A stretch of DNA of 64,000 nt, taken from the NCBI GenBank assembly GCA_036971475.1, contig JBAIZL010000007.1:30418947-30482946 (forward strand). Direction: 5' to 3'. Both the position numbers and the translations under genes were made by a program. This document shows, piece by piece, positions 57,401 through 62,905 of this stretch; the stretch's first letter is position 1, and each line of letters opens with the position of its first letter. The DNA comes from Prosapia bicincta (lineage: Eukaryota; Arthropoda; Insecta; Hemiptera; Cercopidae). Below the pieces are notes generated by a model. The model was not told the DNA's origin and did no database searches. It was given only the letters and a program-made list of their open reading frames with translations.

Positions 57401-60022
57401 GATAATCGGAAAGTTTATAGTTATATTGTAATCTAATGCAACATAGTCTTCTTTAAACAAAAATGTTAAGTTAAAGTTTTTGATTGTTTTTATGTATGGT
57501 TATTTTTGCTTTCTTTCAAAATTTTTAATTTTTGGGTCATTCACACCAAGTTTTTTCTTTTTTCTATGAACCTTTTACACTGCCTTGTATAATTTGTTGG
57601 AATATTGGTGATGAGTGTAGTTGATGTAAAGATTATAACATTAAATAAAAAAACTAAATCACTGGCCTCAAAAGCACTGGAAAACTCTTAATATTTTAAG
57701 AAATAAATATTAATAACATCAGTAACAATATAACAGCCATGCAGCTCCAGGCTGGAATCGAGCCACTAGAAGCTAGACGGAACAAAAGAGTTCTCAAATT
57801 TTGGGAAAGAGCTAGGAGAGTGAATGGCTACAAACCGGCCTCCCAGTGGCTCAAAACTCAAATATCTCCCCTATGCCACATGCGAACCATAAAGGACAAA
57901 TACAAGCTTCCGCAGTCTCAACCGCAGCCGCTATGTAACTACGTTCCCATGGTGACTCACCTACCCTATATTCGTACAACCCTGAGCGATTTTACTGGTA
58001 AAAAGGCAGACTCCACCCCACAAGCACTAAAAGCATATGCCCTGGGCCCTGGAAACCATACCATTGCCACGCAATACCCTCATAGCAAGTGGTTTCATAT
58101 ATTCACGGATGGCTCGTACAACCCAACACTCAAAGGAACAGAAGCAGGATGGTTCTGTGGGGAGTTTGAGGGCTTCTCCGCTGTCGGTACGAATATTACT
58201 AACTTTGATGGAGAAATCAGTGCTGTCCAAGAAGCCGCAACCACGCTACTACAATCTTGCGTTCCACCAGCAAATGCAGTGTTTTTTATAGACTCACAAG
58301 CAGCCATACTGGCCCTTGCCTCAAACGCATCAACTGACTGCCTAGGAACCATCGGCAATTGAGAAGCTTATAATAAAAGGATGGAAGGTCAAACTCCAAT
58401 GGATCCCTAGTCATATGGGCATAATAGGAAACGAAATGGCTGACGAACTGGCAAAAGGAAGCGCATCAGCCAGCAACCCCCATCTTACTCAACACTTCAA
58501 AAAATAACATAGATGGCGTAGTCAACACCTATACCTTAAACGACATGGCGAACCTGGCAAAAAACACAAAAATGGGATGTTTTAGCCTCTAAGGGACCGC
58601 TTCCCAGTAATTTAGAGCGCTCTGCATCGGTCGCCAGTGTCCGTCTACTCACTGGCCATGACTACCTGCAAGAGCACCTGCACCGCATCGGCCTAGCAGA
58701 TGACCCCACCTGCCCGCTCTGCTTGAATGGCACAATGAACGCCGAACACCTCAAGTCCTGCGCAGATCTCTCCGTCTACCCTGAAGACCCCGCTAGCCGT
58801 TACTGGGAGGCGCGGCGTCGAATGGCCGAAAAGCCAAGGACGGGCGTTGGCTAAATAAAGTAACAATTTAGCATTCATATGAGCTGAAGATATAAATATA
58901 CCAACTGATTGTTGTGTGTTGGTGTTTATTAAAAAATTAAAGTATACTCAATATGTAAAATTATACCAATTAATTGCCAAAACAAGATCTACACTTACTG
59001 TTAACAATACTCACTATACACAATTGTGTAGTTAAGTAAAAACTGTTCTACATAAGCAAGAGAATAATTTTATCAACAATAGGTCTTTCAATCATTAATA
59101 GAGCAATGCGGCGTGAAATGTGAATAACTTATATGATCTTTTGCTACAAAACAAATTTTAATTCACCTTTACTTAATGATTATTTCGTAATTCACATTCT
59201 CAGATGAATATTTTTTATAATGCTACCTCACTAAAATTTACATCAAACCTAGTTAAACATTGTTTTGGATAAAGTTTGTAGCAGCTATTTACTAACACTG
59301 TATCTGTACCCATGATTTTTTCCATAGTTGTTTGAGTGACATTAGATTATCACTCGGACTTAAAAGGTTATAATAATTAGTATAAGCAACATTTTACTGA
59401 ATTGTATGACTGCGAGGTATAAGAATGTGAGCAGAAACTGCAATACAGAGACATTTACTTAGTTACCTCTAAATACAAGGTTTCTTTGTACTATTATTTA
59501 TGTGGTCATAATTGGGTAAAAAGGTATTAAACTGTATACTCTACTAACTATTGAAGTAACAAATTGGGTGATTTATGTAAGTATGTGATCTAAAAACTAA
59601 TTTCTTGTGTACTTGAAACTTCAAATCTTTCAAAATATTTGTATTCTTCATACTTTATTTATTTTTGTTCTATAACAGCACTTTCAGTCTGTGTGTGCAT
59701 CTGTGTTAATGTAACCTAATTGTTTTTATTTTTAATAAAAAGCATTTATAATATCTACTTTGTTTCTGTGTTAATAGCCTTGCTTTCTGTAATCATACAT
59801 GTAATAAATGTATTTTTGTAACTAATTGATTTTTGTTCTTGAATATTTTGTTGTATTAATTTAAACTTAAAAAATTTTTTTTGTTTGCCTGTTTGTTAGC
59901 ATAGCTTTGTGTGTAGTAATGTGCATGTATGTTGTTTAGTTGTTTCATCGCACAATGCCGCTCCACGCCCTGGCTACGGTCTCAGAGCCTCGACACTTCC
60001 TGCCACAACTCGTTTTGATTCA
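21482..60022 (+). CDS. Actin-binding LIM protein (abLIM/Unc-115 family), internal part of the gene, 13 exons
   Basis: Joined exons give about 609 codons with consistent phase at every junction. They encode the second half of LIM1, complete LIM2 (about residues 29-85), LIM3 (about 105-155) and LIM4 (about 160-215). A Ser/Thr/Pro-rich linker with LILREY and PPTSPHFHRP motifs follows, then the conserved anchor region with KIASGIGKLFLQNV and AWKQHHLDPRNASRTPS. abLIM proteins link F-actin to signalling; Unc-115 acts in axon guidance and neuronal actin remodelling downstream of Rac (established for the family). Exons are separated by introns of 0.3-6.2 kb packed with transposons. The upstream exons, including the first LIM1 zinc finger, and the C-terminal villin headpiece are not in view. 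The gene symbol in this species is not assigned because paralogues cannot be excluded. Confidence 0.93.
21964..22219 (+). repeat. 128-bp tandem duplication spanning the exon 2 acceptor
   Basis: Copy 1 (21964-22091) and copy 2 (22092-22219) differ at three positions. Each holds intron sequence, a full TTTCCAG acceptor and the first 46 bp of exon 2. Only copy 2 continues into the rest of the exon and a donor. Confidence 0.95.
22046..22091 (+). pseudogene. Truncated decoy copy of abLIM exon 2
   Basis: The acceptor and first 46 bp of exon 2 are duplicated. Reading on in frame leads through GKEVLC into intron-derived codons and a TAA about 95 bp from the decoy acceptor. Use of this acceptor would give a truncated protein or a decayed transcript. 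Confidence 0.85.
22174..22301 (+). CDS. abLIM exon: second half of LIM2
   Basis: Acceptor AATATTTCCAG, donor ACAG|GTTTGT. Phase fits the previous exon (AG+G gives Arg). It encodes QAFPSGERVTYTGKEVLC, TKC and LQIP, the second LIM2 zinc finger, followed by a Ser-rich spacer. This is the second copy of the 128-bp duplication and the only one with a usable donor. Confidence 0.93.
22911..22968. repeat. (AT)n microsatellite
   Basis: Abuts the dispersed repeat at 22970-23400. Confidence 0.95.
22970..23400 (+). repeat. Dispersed repeat, copy A (inverted partner at 38560-39075)
   Basis: About 430 bp match the reverse complement of 38640-39070 with many small differences. They share ATTGATTAATTTAG-like AT-rich parts and the segment GGTGTACCACTGGTATGACA. 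The + strand here encodes LRLGGSLDLVYHWYDNSH followed by LLNSEGL. Family unknown. Confidence 0.75.
24394..24531. mobile_element. Foldback element with arms of about 40 bp
   Basis: AATACTTAACTAAGTTAATA, then GGCTTACTTGCTGAC, is inverted as GTCAGCAAGTAAGCC, then TGTATTAGTTAAGTATT. The loop contains GTTTCGAAA and AAGCAAAGCCTCTAC. Related sequence occurs at 56840-57340 (next to PLE coding remains) and 62785-62905. On the minus strand the loop has a GAAA-CGUG-UC tract next to a perfect 12-bp stem, reminiscent of a degenerate hammerhead. Confidence 0.8.
24664..24748. repeat. (GT)n/(GCGT)n microsatellite
   Basis: Pure GT followed by GCGTGCGT variants. Confidence 0.95.
24749..24826. repeat. Hairpin, arms about 33 bp
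   Basis: GAAGTTGTTATTATTATTAT, then TAATTGTAAACAA, is inverted as TTGTTTACAATTATTAATAA, then TAACTTC, around an AT-rich loop. Confidence 0.85.
24877..25026. repeat. Long near-perfect hairpin, arms about 70 bp
   Basis: TTCAAGATTAAGTAATATAC through AAAGCTTTTCGTTGGT is repeated in reverse complement after an 8-base loop. Only a few mismatches occur in the whole stem. (AT)n tracts lie immediately on both sides (24843-24876 and 25062-25081). Confidence 0.95.
25524..26652. mobile_element. piggyBac-like non-autonomous element (TTAA-flanked)
   Basis: The left end TTAACCTTTTTGATCCTGGG and the right end (reverse complement) TTAACCCTTTAATCCCAATG match, and both start at TTAA, the piggyBac target. Length is 1129 bp and no transposase is visible. 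A foldback element with a hammerhead-like motif (26120-26260) lies inside. Confidence 0.65.
26120..26260 (+). mobile_element. Foldback element with a hammerhead-like tip
   Basis: ACTCACAAATTAATCATTTA, then CGTTTCAATGACAAA, on the left is mirrored by TTTGTCATTGAAACG, then AATAATTCATTTGTGAGTGT, on the right. The tip holds CUGAUGA (26186-26192), repeated GAU, stem GAUGAC-UUU-GUCAUU (26197-26211) and GAAA (26212-26215). The extra GAU repeats make the core imperfect, and the left arm can compete for the same bases. Confidence 0.6.
27667..28250. mobile_element. hAT-like (SPIN-type end) non-autonomous element, decayed
   Basis: CAGGGGTCGGTAACCTTTTT at 27667 closely resembles the terminus of SPIN-like hAT elements. 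The other end, GGCTGTGGGTTGCATAC near 28234-28250, retains the GGGTTGC part but has lost the CGACC...CTG terminus. No transposase is seen. Confidence 0.55.
28491..28617 (+). CDS. abLIM exon: LIM3, first part
   Basis: Acceptor TACTATTGCAG, donor AA|GTAAGT. The exon starts after one base of a codon and ends after two. It encodes CAGC, a 17-residue loop with GQALIALGRQWH, then WCFKCKAC and NAVLHGEYMGK, giving the first finger and the beginning of the second finger of LIM3. Confidence 0.95.
29215..29792. mobile_element. piggyBac-like non-autonomous element, 578 bp
   Basis: The left TTAACCTTAGATCACTTATA and right (reverse complement) TTAACCCTAAATCACTTATG form TTAA-started inverted ends. A third, internal copy of the end (inverted, about 29383-29420) suggests nesting or an internal rearrangement. 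Confidence 0.65.
30218..30311 (+). CDS. abLIM exon: end of LIM3, start of LIM4
   Basis: Acceptor TTTATTTACAG, donor CAG|GTTAGT. It encodes DGIPYCEKDYQKNFGVKC, AYCNRYISGK and VLQ. The CEKD completes LIM3 (C-x2-D) and CAYC opens LIM4. It ends on a codon boundary. A CA repeat (30353-30392) begins about 40 bp after the donor. Confidence 0.95.
30353..30392. repeat. (CA)n microsatellite just after a splice donor
   Basis: About 20 CA units followed by imperfect CA-rich sequence to 30443. Confidence 0.95.
30627..30717 (+). CDS. abLIM exon: main part of LIM4
   Basis: The acceptor is the less obvious GTCATTAAG at 30626, chosen because it keeps the frame (Q|AGENHHFHPTC). The stronger-looking CAG four bases later would shift the frame. 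Donor CAAG|GTAATT. It encodes AGENHHFHPTCARCTKCGD and PFGDGEEMYLQ, matching the abLIM LIM4 pattern. Confidence 0.92.
30952..31994 (-). mobile_element. mariner (irritans-like) transposon, inactive
   Basis: Terminal inverted repeats TAGGGTGAAAGTTCTCGGCC (left) and TAGGGTGACAAGTATTCGGC (right, reversed) enclose about 1.04 kb, with TA at both ends. The minus strand keeps transposase pieces in more than one frame. One is near 31560 with a WMRHGSTTT-type remnant of the first aspartate block. Another is 31503-31216 with GKVMASVFWDAKGILLFDYL and VIFHQENGN. The second conserved aspartate (HQDN in the family) is Glu here, and frameshifts are present. Confidence 0.9.
31995..34377. other. abLIM intron remainder, largely anonymous
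   Basis: AT-rich. Two related GC-rich patches, each with a CCGCCATCTTGGTG core (near 32408 and 33451), are the only structure noted. Confidence 0.5.
34378..34586 (+). CDS. abLIM exon: end of LIM4 and acidic/Ser linker
   Basis: Acceptor ATCTTTTCAG, donor CAG|GTAAAA. It starts with two bases that complete Gly, then GAIWHPRCGPGPTENG. The WHPRC supplies the last zinc ligands of LIM4. The rest (NGHTTDIEGDSVKDTPRS and so on) is a variable Ser/Thr-rich linker. It ends on a codon boundary. Confidence 0.92.
35310..35920. mobile_element. piggyBac-like non-autonomous element, about 610 bp
   Basis: TTAACCCTTTGATTAGCGAC at the left is mirrored by GCTAATCAAAGGGTTAG at the right, giving 17-bp near-perfect ends starting at TTAA/TTAG. 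The interior is AT-rich without coding sequence. Confidence 0.7.
36180..36400 (+). pseudogene. Non-LTR retrotransposon 3'-end fragment
   Basis: The + strand reads IWSSYPILSRDLLRAEVND, FEDILKSKKHWQLA and GHRATGYD then stop. It is clearly the same family as the fragment at 46900-47140. It corresponds to the extreme C-terminus of a LINE ORF2. Confidence 0.6.
37969..38040 (+). CDS. Proposed abLIM cassette exon (24 codons)
   Basis: Acceptor TGTTGGCACAG with a T-rich tract, donor AAG|GTTAGT. The exon is exactly 72 bp and encodes FSLRSRTPSFSGSLCSPYNS then LNRK. The exon before ends, and the exon after begins, on a codon boundary, so this one can be included or skipped without a frame change. The Ser/Arg/Pro-rich composition suits the abLIM linker. 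There is no motif-level proof. Confidence 0.6.
38560..39075 (-). repeat. Dispersed repeat, copy B (inverted partner of 22970-23400)
   Basis: The minus strand reads VLRLGGSIDLVYHWYDNSHF then LNSEGL, nearly the same peptide as copy A, then diverges. The shared nucleotide region is about 430 bp. The element family was not recognised. Confidence 0.75.
39778..39888 (-). mobile_element. Small foldback element with a hammerhead-like tip
   Basis: The arms are CAATAACATTTATTTTCATA, then ATAAC, and the inverted GTTATTTTGAAAATAAATGT, then TATTG. At the tip, the minus strand has CUGAAGA (39839-39833), a weakly paired stem II region, GAAA (39816-39813), then CGUC, giving the palindromic ACGU stem III and C17. 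Confidence 0.6.
40479..41166 (+). mobile_element. pogo/Tigger-like transposon remnant
   Basis: The ends CAATAGAACTCCAATTATCC (left) and CAATAGACCTCCAATGATCC (right, reversed) match the usual Tigger/pogo terminus. Inside, the + strand reads MASKSKQIVLSLVDNL and, one frame over, LVEICGVGQSTISDIKSSK. That is the N-terminal helix-turn-helix (CENP-B-like) of pogo transposases. The DDE domain is deleted and a frameshift is present. Confidence 0.8.
41588..41777 (+). CDS. abLIM exon: linker with LILREY and HFHRP motifs
   Basis: Acceptor CTGTTACAG, donor CCTT|GTAAGT. It encodes YTYQRAGSPGLILREYK, then EDISRIYTYSYLTEEPTHGY and KPPTSPHFHRPP. The SPGLILREY and PPTSPHFHRP phrases are characteristic of abLIM/Unc-115. 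A second in-frame acceptor 12 bp downstream (CATACCAG, exon start 41600) could remove YTYQ. Confidence 0.93.
42011..42225 (+). mobile_element. Foldback element carrying a hammerhead-like ribozyme in its loop
   Basis: Arms of about 65 bp (AGTCAACTCTAAATCTCATC and onwards to AAACAAACACTA) are inverted at 42147-42225. The loop contains the best hammerhead candidate of the window. PLE endonuclease remains lie 400 bp downstream on the same strand, suggesting a common origin. Confidence 0.85.
42093..42136 (+). ncRNA. Hammerhead-ribozyme-like motif, best candidate
   Basis: Stem I 5' CAAGCA (42093-42098); core CUGAGGA (42099-42105); one extra A; stem II GGC...GCC (42107-42109 with 42118-42120); GAAA (42121-42124); CUAG; U16.1 and C17 (42129-42130); stem I 3' UGAUUG (42131-42136, five of six pairs). 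Stem III is the palindrome ACUAGU, which suits dimer-type small hammerheads. Predicted cleavage would follow C42130. The arms of the foldback extend stem I. Confidence 0.6.
42590..42880 (+). pseudogene. PLE GIY-YIG endonuclease remnant
   Basis: Broken + frames read KLNYTNGNKFHF, then NLEIIHINKNGLHINVL and EMYKHTK. They parallel the end of the better-preserved PLE at 55610-55860 (NLEILHINKIGPHLN, YEIYN). Stops and frameshifts are present. Confidence 0.65.
43137..44235. mobile_element. Unclassified DNA element with CAGGGTGGCCAC ends
   Basis: ACAGGGTGGCCACCGAACTG at the left, and ACAGGGTGGCCACTGAAAAT in reverse complement at the right, enclose 1.1 kb of AT-rich DNA. Further similarity continues inward (AACCATAAATT versus TATAATTCATGG). 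No transposase was seen. Confidence 0.75.
44512..44623. repeat. Palindromic hairpin, arms about 50 bp
   Basis: ATATATTTGAGTACAGTTTT, then CATTCCTAATGTTACA, is mirrored after a 9-base loop by TGTAACATTAGGAATG, then AAATGTTTACTCAAATATAT. Confidence 0.85.
45738..45977 (+). CDS. abLIM exon: Ser/Pro-rich linker
   Basis: Acceptor GAATTTACAG, donor CCAG|GTATAG. Phase 1 on entry and exit. It encodes SAHSLHGSSKSSTLRSSRSG, then SETPRPRSPHMNNEEPIELS and PGEKPKIERDDFPAPPYPY. Low-complexity Ser/Pro sequence and the ERDDFPAPPYPY end fit the abLIM linker. The acceptor is a CAGCAG tandem, so one alanine codon may be optional. Confidence 0.93.
46845..47140 (+). pseudogene. Non-LTR retrotransposon 3'-end fragment
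   Basis: It reads EYLFRFNLCALCEGEDES, VKHILFRCTYP, then FLRAEVVTWEDILINKKHWG. The C-x2-C...H...C zinc-knuckle tail is typical of arthropod LINE ORF2 C-termini. It is the same family as 36180-36400. Confidence 0.7.
47289..47395 (+). CDS. abLIM exon: acidic segment of the anchor region
   Basis: Acceptor TTCTTTACAG, donor AAG|GTACTC. It completes Glu, then encodes RRRRWSDSYKGVPISDDEDE and VDGLSYKEIQDRKLK. The basic-acidic switch followed by a helical stretch is conserved in abLIM. It ends on a codon boundary. Confidence 0.93.
48380..48422. mobile_element. Possible piggyBac-like element end
   Basis: In reverse complement, TTAACACGTTGACTGCCATG starts at a TTAA, a form common for piggyBac-like termini. 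A similar CAGTGACTGTCATGG block lies at 47640, but a matching left end could not be fixed. Confidence 0.35.
49192..49441. mobile_element. Foldback of the PLE tail (arms about 115 bp)
   Basis: AGTTTATGACTATCCAAACT through GAGTTGTTAGGTTAA is followed after a short spacer by its reverse complement. The right arm matches the 3' tail of the PLE at 55950-56100 (CAGAAGACACTGATGAAGA, TTCTGTCTCAGTAAG, CGAACGTAATGG). Each arm has a hammerhead-like core (minus 49281-49275, plus 49350-49356). In both copies the GAAA box has lost its G, so they are probably inactive. Confidence 0.9.
49561..49747 (+). CDS. abLIM exon: coiled anchor region
   Basis: Acceptor TGACTTTCTAG, donor GCCT|GTGAGT. It encodes REEEELSKIASGIGKLFLQN, VREREKIRAWKQHHLDPRNA, then SRTPSAAKEPNYRLRYQSPI. 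This is the most conserved part of the abLIM C-terminal half and is predicted helical. It ends one base into a codon. Confidence 0.95.
49748..51386. other. abLIM intron, no feature recognised
   Basis: AT-rich; nothing interpretable. Confidence 0.5.
51387..53374 (-). mobile_element. piggyBac-like transposon with decayed transposase
   Basis: TTAA motifs at 51387 and 53371 bound about 2 kb; the inverted ends are only weakly alike. The minus strand carries transposase pieces in order. 52925-52611 is the N-terminal part. 52611-52324 has RYKQIKQFLHFSN, ITVDESLFMF and ARFGIKKYLLCDSKSSYV. Near 52230-52110 there is LLGKGHCLTTDHFY. 52109-51780 has KLKKGDIVGRQQGKVNVMAW and YNDTMAGVDREDQ. IDESL and DNTMGGVDxxDQ-type motifs are the piggyBac DDD signature. 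Frame breaks between pieces show it is dead. Confidence 0.88.
54147..54263 (+). CDS. abLIM exon: C-terminal linker
   Basis: Acceptor ATTTGTGTAG, donor AACG|GTGAGC. It encodes PSRNMDAPRPWEEDELLDRS and SSYRSSMGHSVGAIPSYN. Phase matches both neighbours. Confidence 0.92.
54906..56100 (+). mobile_element. Penelope-like element (RT end plus GIY-YIG endonuclease and tail)
   Basis: A 5'-truncated PLE. RT end: YWHRYVNDIKTLY near 55017, where the family has YVDD, so the catalytic Asp is Asn. In a second frame comes SLNFLDLTITKS, IYRKPITTNTLIH and HAAFRSMLHRLEEVP (55146-55330). The GIY-YIG nuclease follows in a third frame: GVYKLNCDECNKFYIGSTGH (55611) and NHIKETGHKYTDIYHNLEIL, with a stop near 55858. 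PLEs copy themselves with this RT plus nuclease. Frameshifts make the copy inactive. The tail carries a hammerhead-like core. Confidence 0.9.
55956..56001 (+). ncRNA. Hammerhead-like motif in the PLE tail
   Basis: Stem I AGACA (55956-55960) pairs with UGUCU (55997-56001). Core CUGAUGA (55961-55967), one extra A, stem II GACCGC/GCGAUC (one mismatch) around CACAUA, GAAA (55987-55990), then ACAUU and C17 (55996). All core boxes are intact. Stem III is AACAUU here versus the palindromic AACGUU in the related copy at 49192-49441. Confidence 0.55.
56209..56494. mobile_element. Short inverted-repeat element (MITE-like)
   Basis: AAGTGCGTGAGGTTTAACCG at the left and, reversed, CAGTGCACGAGGTTTAACGG at the right. 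About 285 bp with no coding capacity. The superfamily is not clear. Confidence 0.6.
56835..57345 (-). mobile_element. PLE endonuclease remnant flanked by inverted terminal segments
   Basis: The terminal segments are mirror images: AAGGGCTTACTTTCTGATGC, then CGAAGCAAAGCCTCTACTGG, on the left, and the counterpart ending GTTTCGAAACGCATCAGCTA on the right. Between them the minus strand keeps broken GIY-YIG remains (DYIGQTGSS and a KYSPHIIPK / EKYKIYKHQA tail). The same termini occur alone at 24394-24531 and 62785-62905. Confidence 0.65.
57739..58860 (+). pseudogene. Non-LTR retrotransposon RNase H and C-terminal tail, decayed
   Basis: An open stretch of 207 codons (57739-58362) contains WFHIFTDGSYNPTLKG, NFDGEISAVQEAATTLL and VFFIDSQAAILALAS, the first three acidic RNase H motifs. 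After a frameshift, KVKLQWIPSHMGIIGNEMAD gives the last one (near 58385-58445). Then come remnants of the LTGHDYLQEHLHRIGLAD and CPLC zinc tail (58650-58740). It differs from the LINE at 1-3200. It ends near CTAAATAAAG at 58853. Confidence 0.85.
58861..59939. other. abLIM intron, no feature recognised
   Basis: AT-rich with nothing interpretable. Confidence 0.5.
59940..60022 (+). CDS. abLIM exon: conserved segment before the villin headpiece
   Basis: Acceptor TGTTGTTTAG, donor TCA|GTAAGT. It encodes (V)VSSHNAAPRPGYGLRASTLP and ATTRFDS, ending on a codon boundary. The PGYG...STLP phrase is typical of the abLIM region just before the headpiece. If the donor is not used, the frame continues for 12 codons to a TAG at 60058-60060. 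Confidence 0.92.
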
Positions 60023-60060
60023 GTAAGTCAACGAACTGAATTATTAGAATCATTGCTCTA

Positions 60061-61956
60061 GTCAGAATGTCAGACCTAGAGGAGCCAGGAAATTCTTAAA
60101 TGCAAAGCTTTAATAATTCAGTTTTTTATTTGAAGTTTTGATCTTCTGCATTGGTTTGCTCTAATTAAGAATTCAGAGAACAGCTACATTCAGAAAATAA
60201 ACCATGGCCTTTTTTTATTCTAGATCAAATTTTGTTTCGAAAATCGTTGATACAGTACAACCGGTCAGAAGCTCTCATAAACTATGAACAAAACGTTACG
60301 TGAAAACAACACAAAATATAAACGATCTATTTTTTAAAAAATAATTGACAAATGAAGGATTATTTTTTCCTCAAAAATCTTTTTTTTATTGTGGTATTTT
60401 ACTCTTATTGAGTTTCCTCAAATATTTCGTGAGACATAACACTATGAAGGATAGTCATTTGCCAGTCATTGTGTTTGTTTATAGGAACTCAAGCGCTGAA
60501 ATGTTTGGATCAAAAAATATAAACTAAACTTTTGTTTGTAAATTAATAATACTAATATATGGGCACAATAAATATGTTTACTACGTAGAACGTGTTTCAG
60601 TGAAGTAGTCGTCATCATGAGTGACTATAGCTACATTTTATGGTCAGTAAAATATGAATTGTATTTACTGTTTGTAAAGTGCAGACATAATTACTATAGA
60701 TAATAACCAGGTCATGAAAACACATTTATTCTAAGTGTTAATTGTATTATTAAATAACCTGAACTCACGAGCTAAGTTCAAGTATTTTATAAAAAGATAT
60801 TGCTCGGGTTATCAGAGTGTTTTTTAAAAGGTTGAAAATAATCAGATGTGTTGCAACCAGTTTCATACGGATTTTCATTTATTTATTTAAAAAATTATCT
60901 TCCGATTTCTTTAGTGAACCAACATGTTATTCTCACAGGGAGAAAATTGTATAATGTAATGAAAGCTTTGATACTACCTTGTGTAATATCCTGCTTGTAT
61001 AAGTTAACACGATTTCATGCAACAACTGTTTGCTGTGAGTTACAAATGGTTGTTTCCACTTAGTTTATTTTTTAATGCTTCACTAATAAATATAAAATAA
61101 CAAATGTGTCCATCATATTGAAGGTCGCCTCAAAATTATCGGAAATGTTTTACTTTTCAATTCTACCATTATTAGTTTTCTTAAAATTTTTGTTCATTTC
61201 TTTTAAGGGAAAATAGCACACACATTTCTAGTACTTACACATTCATTAATATTTTCACTAAAATTAATTATAATTCATTTTAAAATTCCAAAATTTCAAA
61301 AATCTTTTCCTTTTTTAATTCAATATGTTTAAAAATGTATCTAAAACTCATTTAGTGGCAGTTCAGAATATAGAAAGATACCACAAAGTTTTAAAAATTT
61401 TATTTAACATATCTAATACTAATTTTACTTTTGAGGCATAATTTACCCAGGAAAATCTTTTAACTCATCGACCAAGAACAGTTAGTTTATTGTTTAGCTT
61501 AAGACATTATTCGTTGGCTTGAGGCAACAATTCTTAGAAATGCGCTGTGTGAAACCATAGATCAAACTGAACAAAATGTTCTCTACCAGAAATATCTACC
61601 ATGGTATTCATGGCAATGCCAAAGTTTTTTGTCCTTTTGAAGTAGCTTGTTTATCTTGCAACTACCGCATACTAGGCCAGGTGTGACTAGTACCATAGTC
61701 AATGTGTTAATAGTTCTTGTAAAAAAATAACGATCCTCATATTTCTTGCATATTTGAAAAGCTTCAGGCATCATTTCTGTGGATAAATATATTTGAGGCT
61801 CATCTCTTAAACATTTTTCACGTTCTTTGGATTTAGACCAGTGGGGTAACCTCCCCTTTATCCCGCCTAAAAATGGGTTCCACAAAGAGAATCTACTTCA
61901 AATTCAGACTTCTGCCTGTCATTCAGTAGGGTTTAAATATTTGACTATCTATAAGT
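60061..61956. other. abLIM intron or 3' region, no feature recognised
   Basis: AT-rich. An AATAAA lies at about 60196. No villin headpiece exon was recognised here or further on. Confidence 0.45.
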
Positions 61957-62630
61957 ATATACAGGATGTCCAGGAGGAATCCACCATACTGCACAAGCTT
62001 ATTGCTCTCAAGAAAAGAATGAAAAAAGTTGGAGTCGGAAATGCTTTGTTGGCGAGTTAAACAGGGTCAAAGATTTCACCTGAAATTCAGCTCCCTCAGT
62101 GAAATTAACTCACACTGAAATATCATATTTTTTAGTTTTGAGTGTTCCTTAATAAGATTGAATTTAAAAGAAAACTTCCGTTTTTATTGAGTTTATTTAC
62201 ATTATTTTTTTGAGAATAAAATTCTCTACAAACTGTATTGAAGATTTTTCTTTGTTTATATGCAATTTAATGGAGTTATAGTATAAACCTACTAAAAACT
62301 GTTTTCGACCCTAACCTTTTTTGCTTCACCCTAATTTTCTCCTAAACTATTGGAGATAGAGTTCTGGGACCGGTTTTCTATTATCTATCAGCTCATTTTA
62401 CATAAAACTTATCTAATTAAGAAACTGAATTAACGCCATAAATATTTCAGTAAGAGTTAATTTCACTGAAGGAGCTAAAATTCAGGTGAAATCTCTGACC
62501 CTTATATAACTCGCAAATGAAGCATTTCCGGACCCATGTTTATAAGAATTTTTTCCATTATTTTGGTGAGAAGAATAAACTTGTGCAGTATGGCAAATTT
62601 CTCCTGAAACACCCTGTATATTTTAACTTT
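61957..62630. mobile_element. Long-inverted-repeat element with TATACAGG(A/G)TGT ends
   Basis: The left TATACAGGATGTCCAGGAGG and right (reversed) TATACAGGGTGTTTCAGGAG begin inverted arms of about 190 bp. The arms also share CATACTGCACAAG, GGAAATGCTT, AGATTTCACCTGAA and CAGTGAAATTAACTC. The centre is about 290 bp of AT-rich DNA. No transposase. Confidence 0.85.
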
Positions 62631-62784
62631 TACTTTCATTATAAAAAACTTCTATTAATATTTTTTAAACTTTTACTCATTTGCCCTTTAATGTACTTAG
62701 ACAAGTGGTTATAAATTTTCACATTCAGTCACAGTTAGCATCTGAACAGGGTTTTAATTTTCCATGTTTTTTTTTATAAATAAA

Positions 62785-62905
62785 GATACTTAACTAAGGG
62801 GATACTCTGTAGAGGCTTAACTTCATAAAAGGAACGATTGTTTCGAAACACATCAGCAAGTAAGCTCTTACGTATTCACTTAGTTAAGTATCTTTTAATC
62901 ATACT
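62785..62905. mobile_element. Fragment of the TTAAGTAT foldback/PLE-terminus family
   Basis: GATACTTAACTAAGG, then AGGAACGATTGTTTCGAAAC, ACATCAGCAAGTAAGC and ACTTAGTTAAGTATC. It shares its order and sequence with 24394-24531 and 56835-57345. Confidence 0.75.

Noticed and set aside
61583..61885. Minus-strand open frame of 100 codons with several Cys/His residues
   Set aside because: The Cys spacing matches no zinc-finger pattern, and no splice sites, start context or family similarity were recognised.
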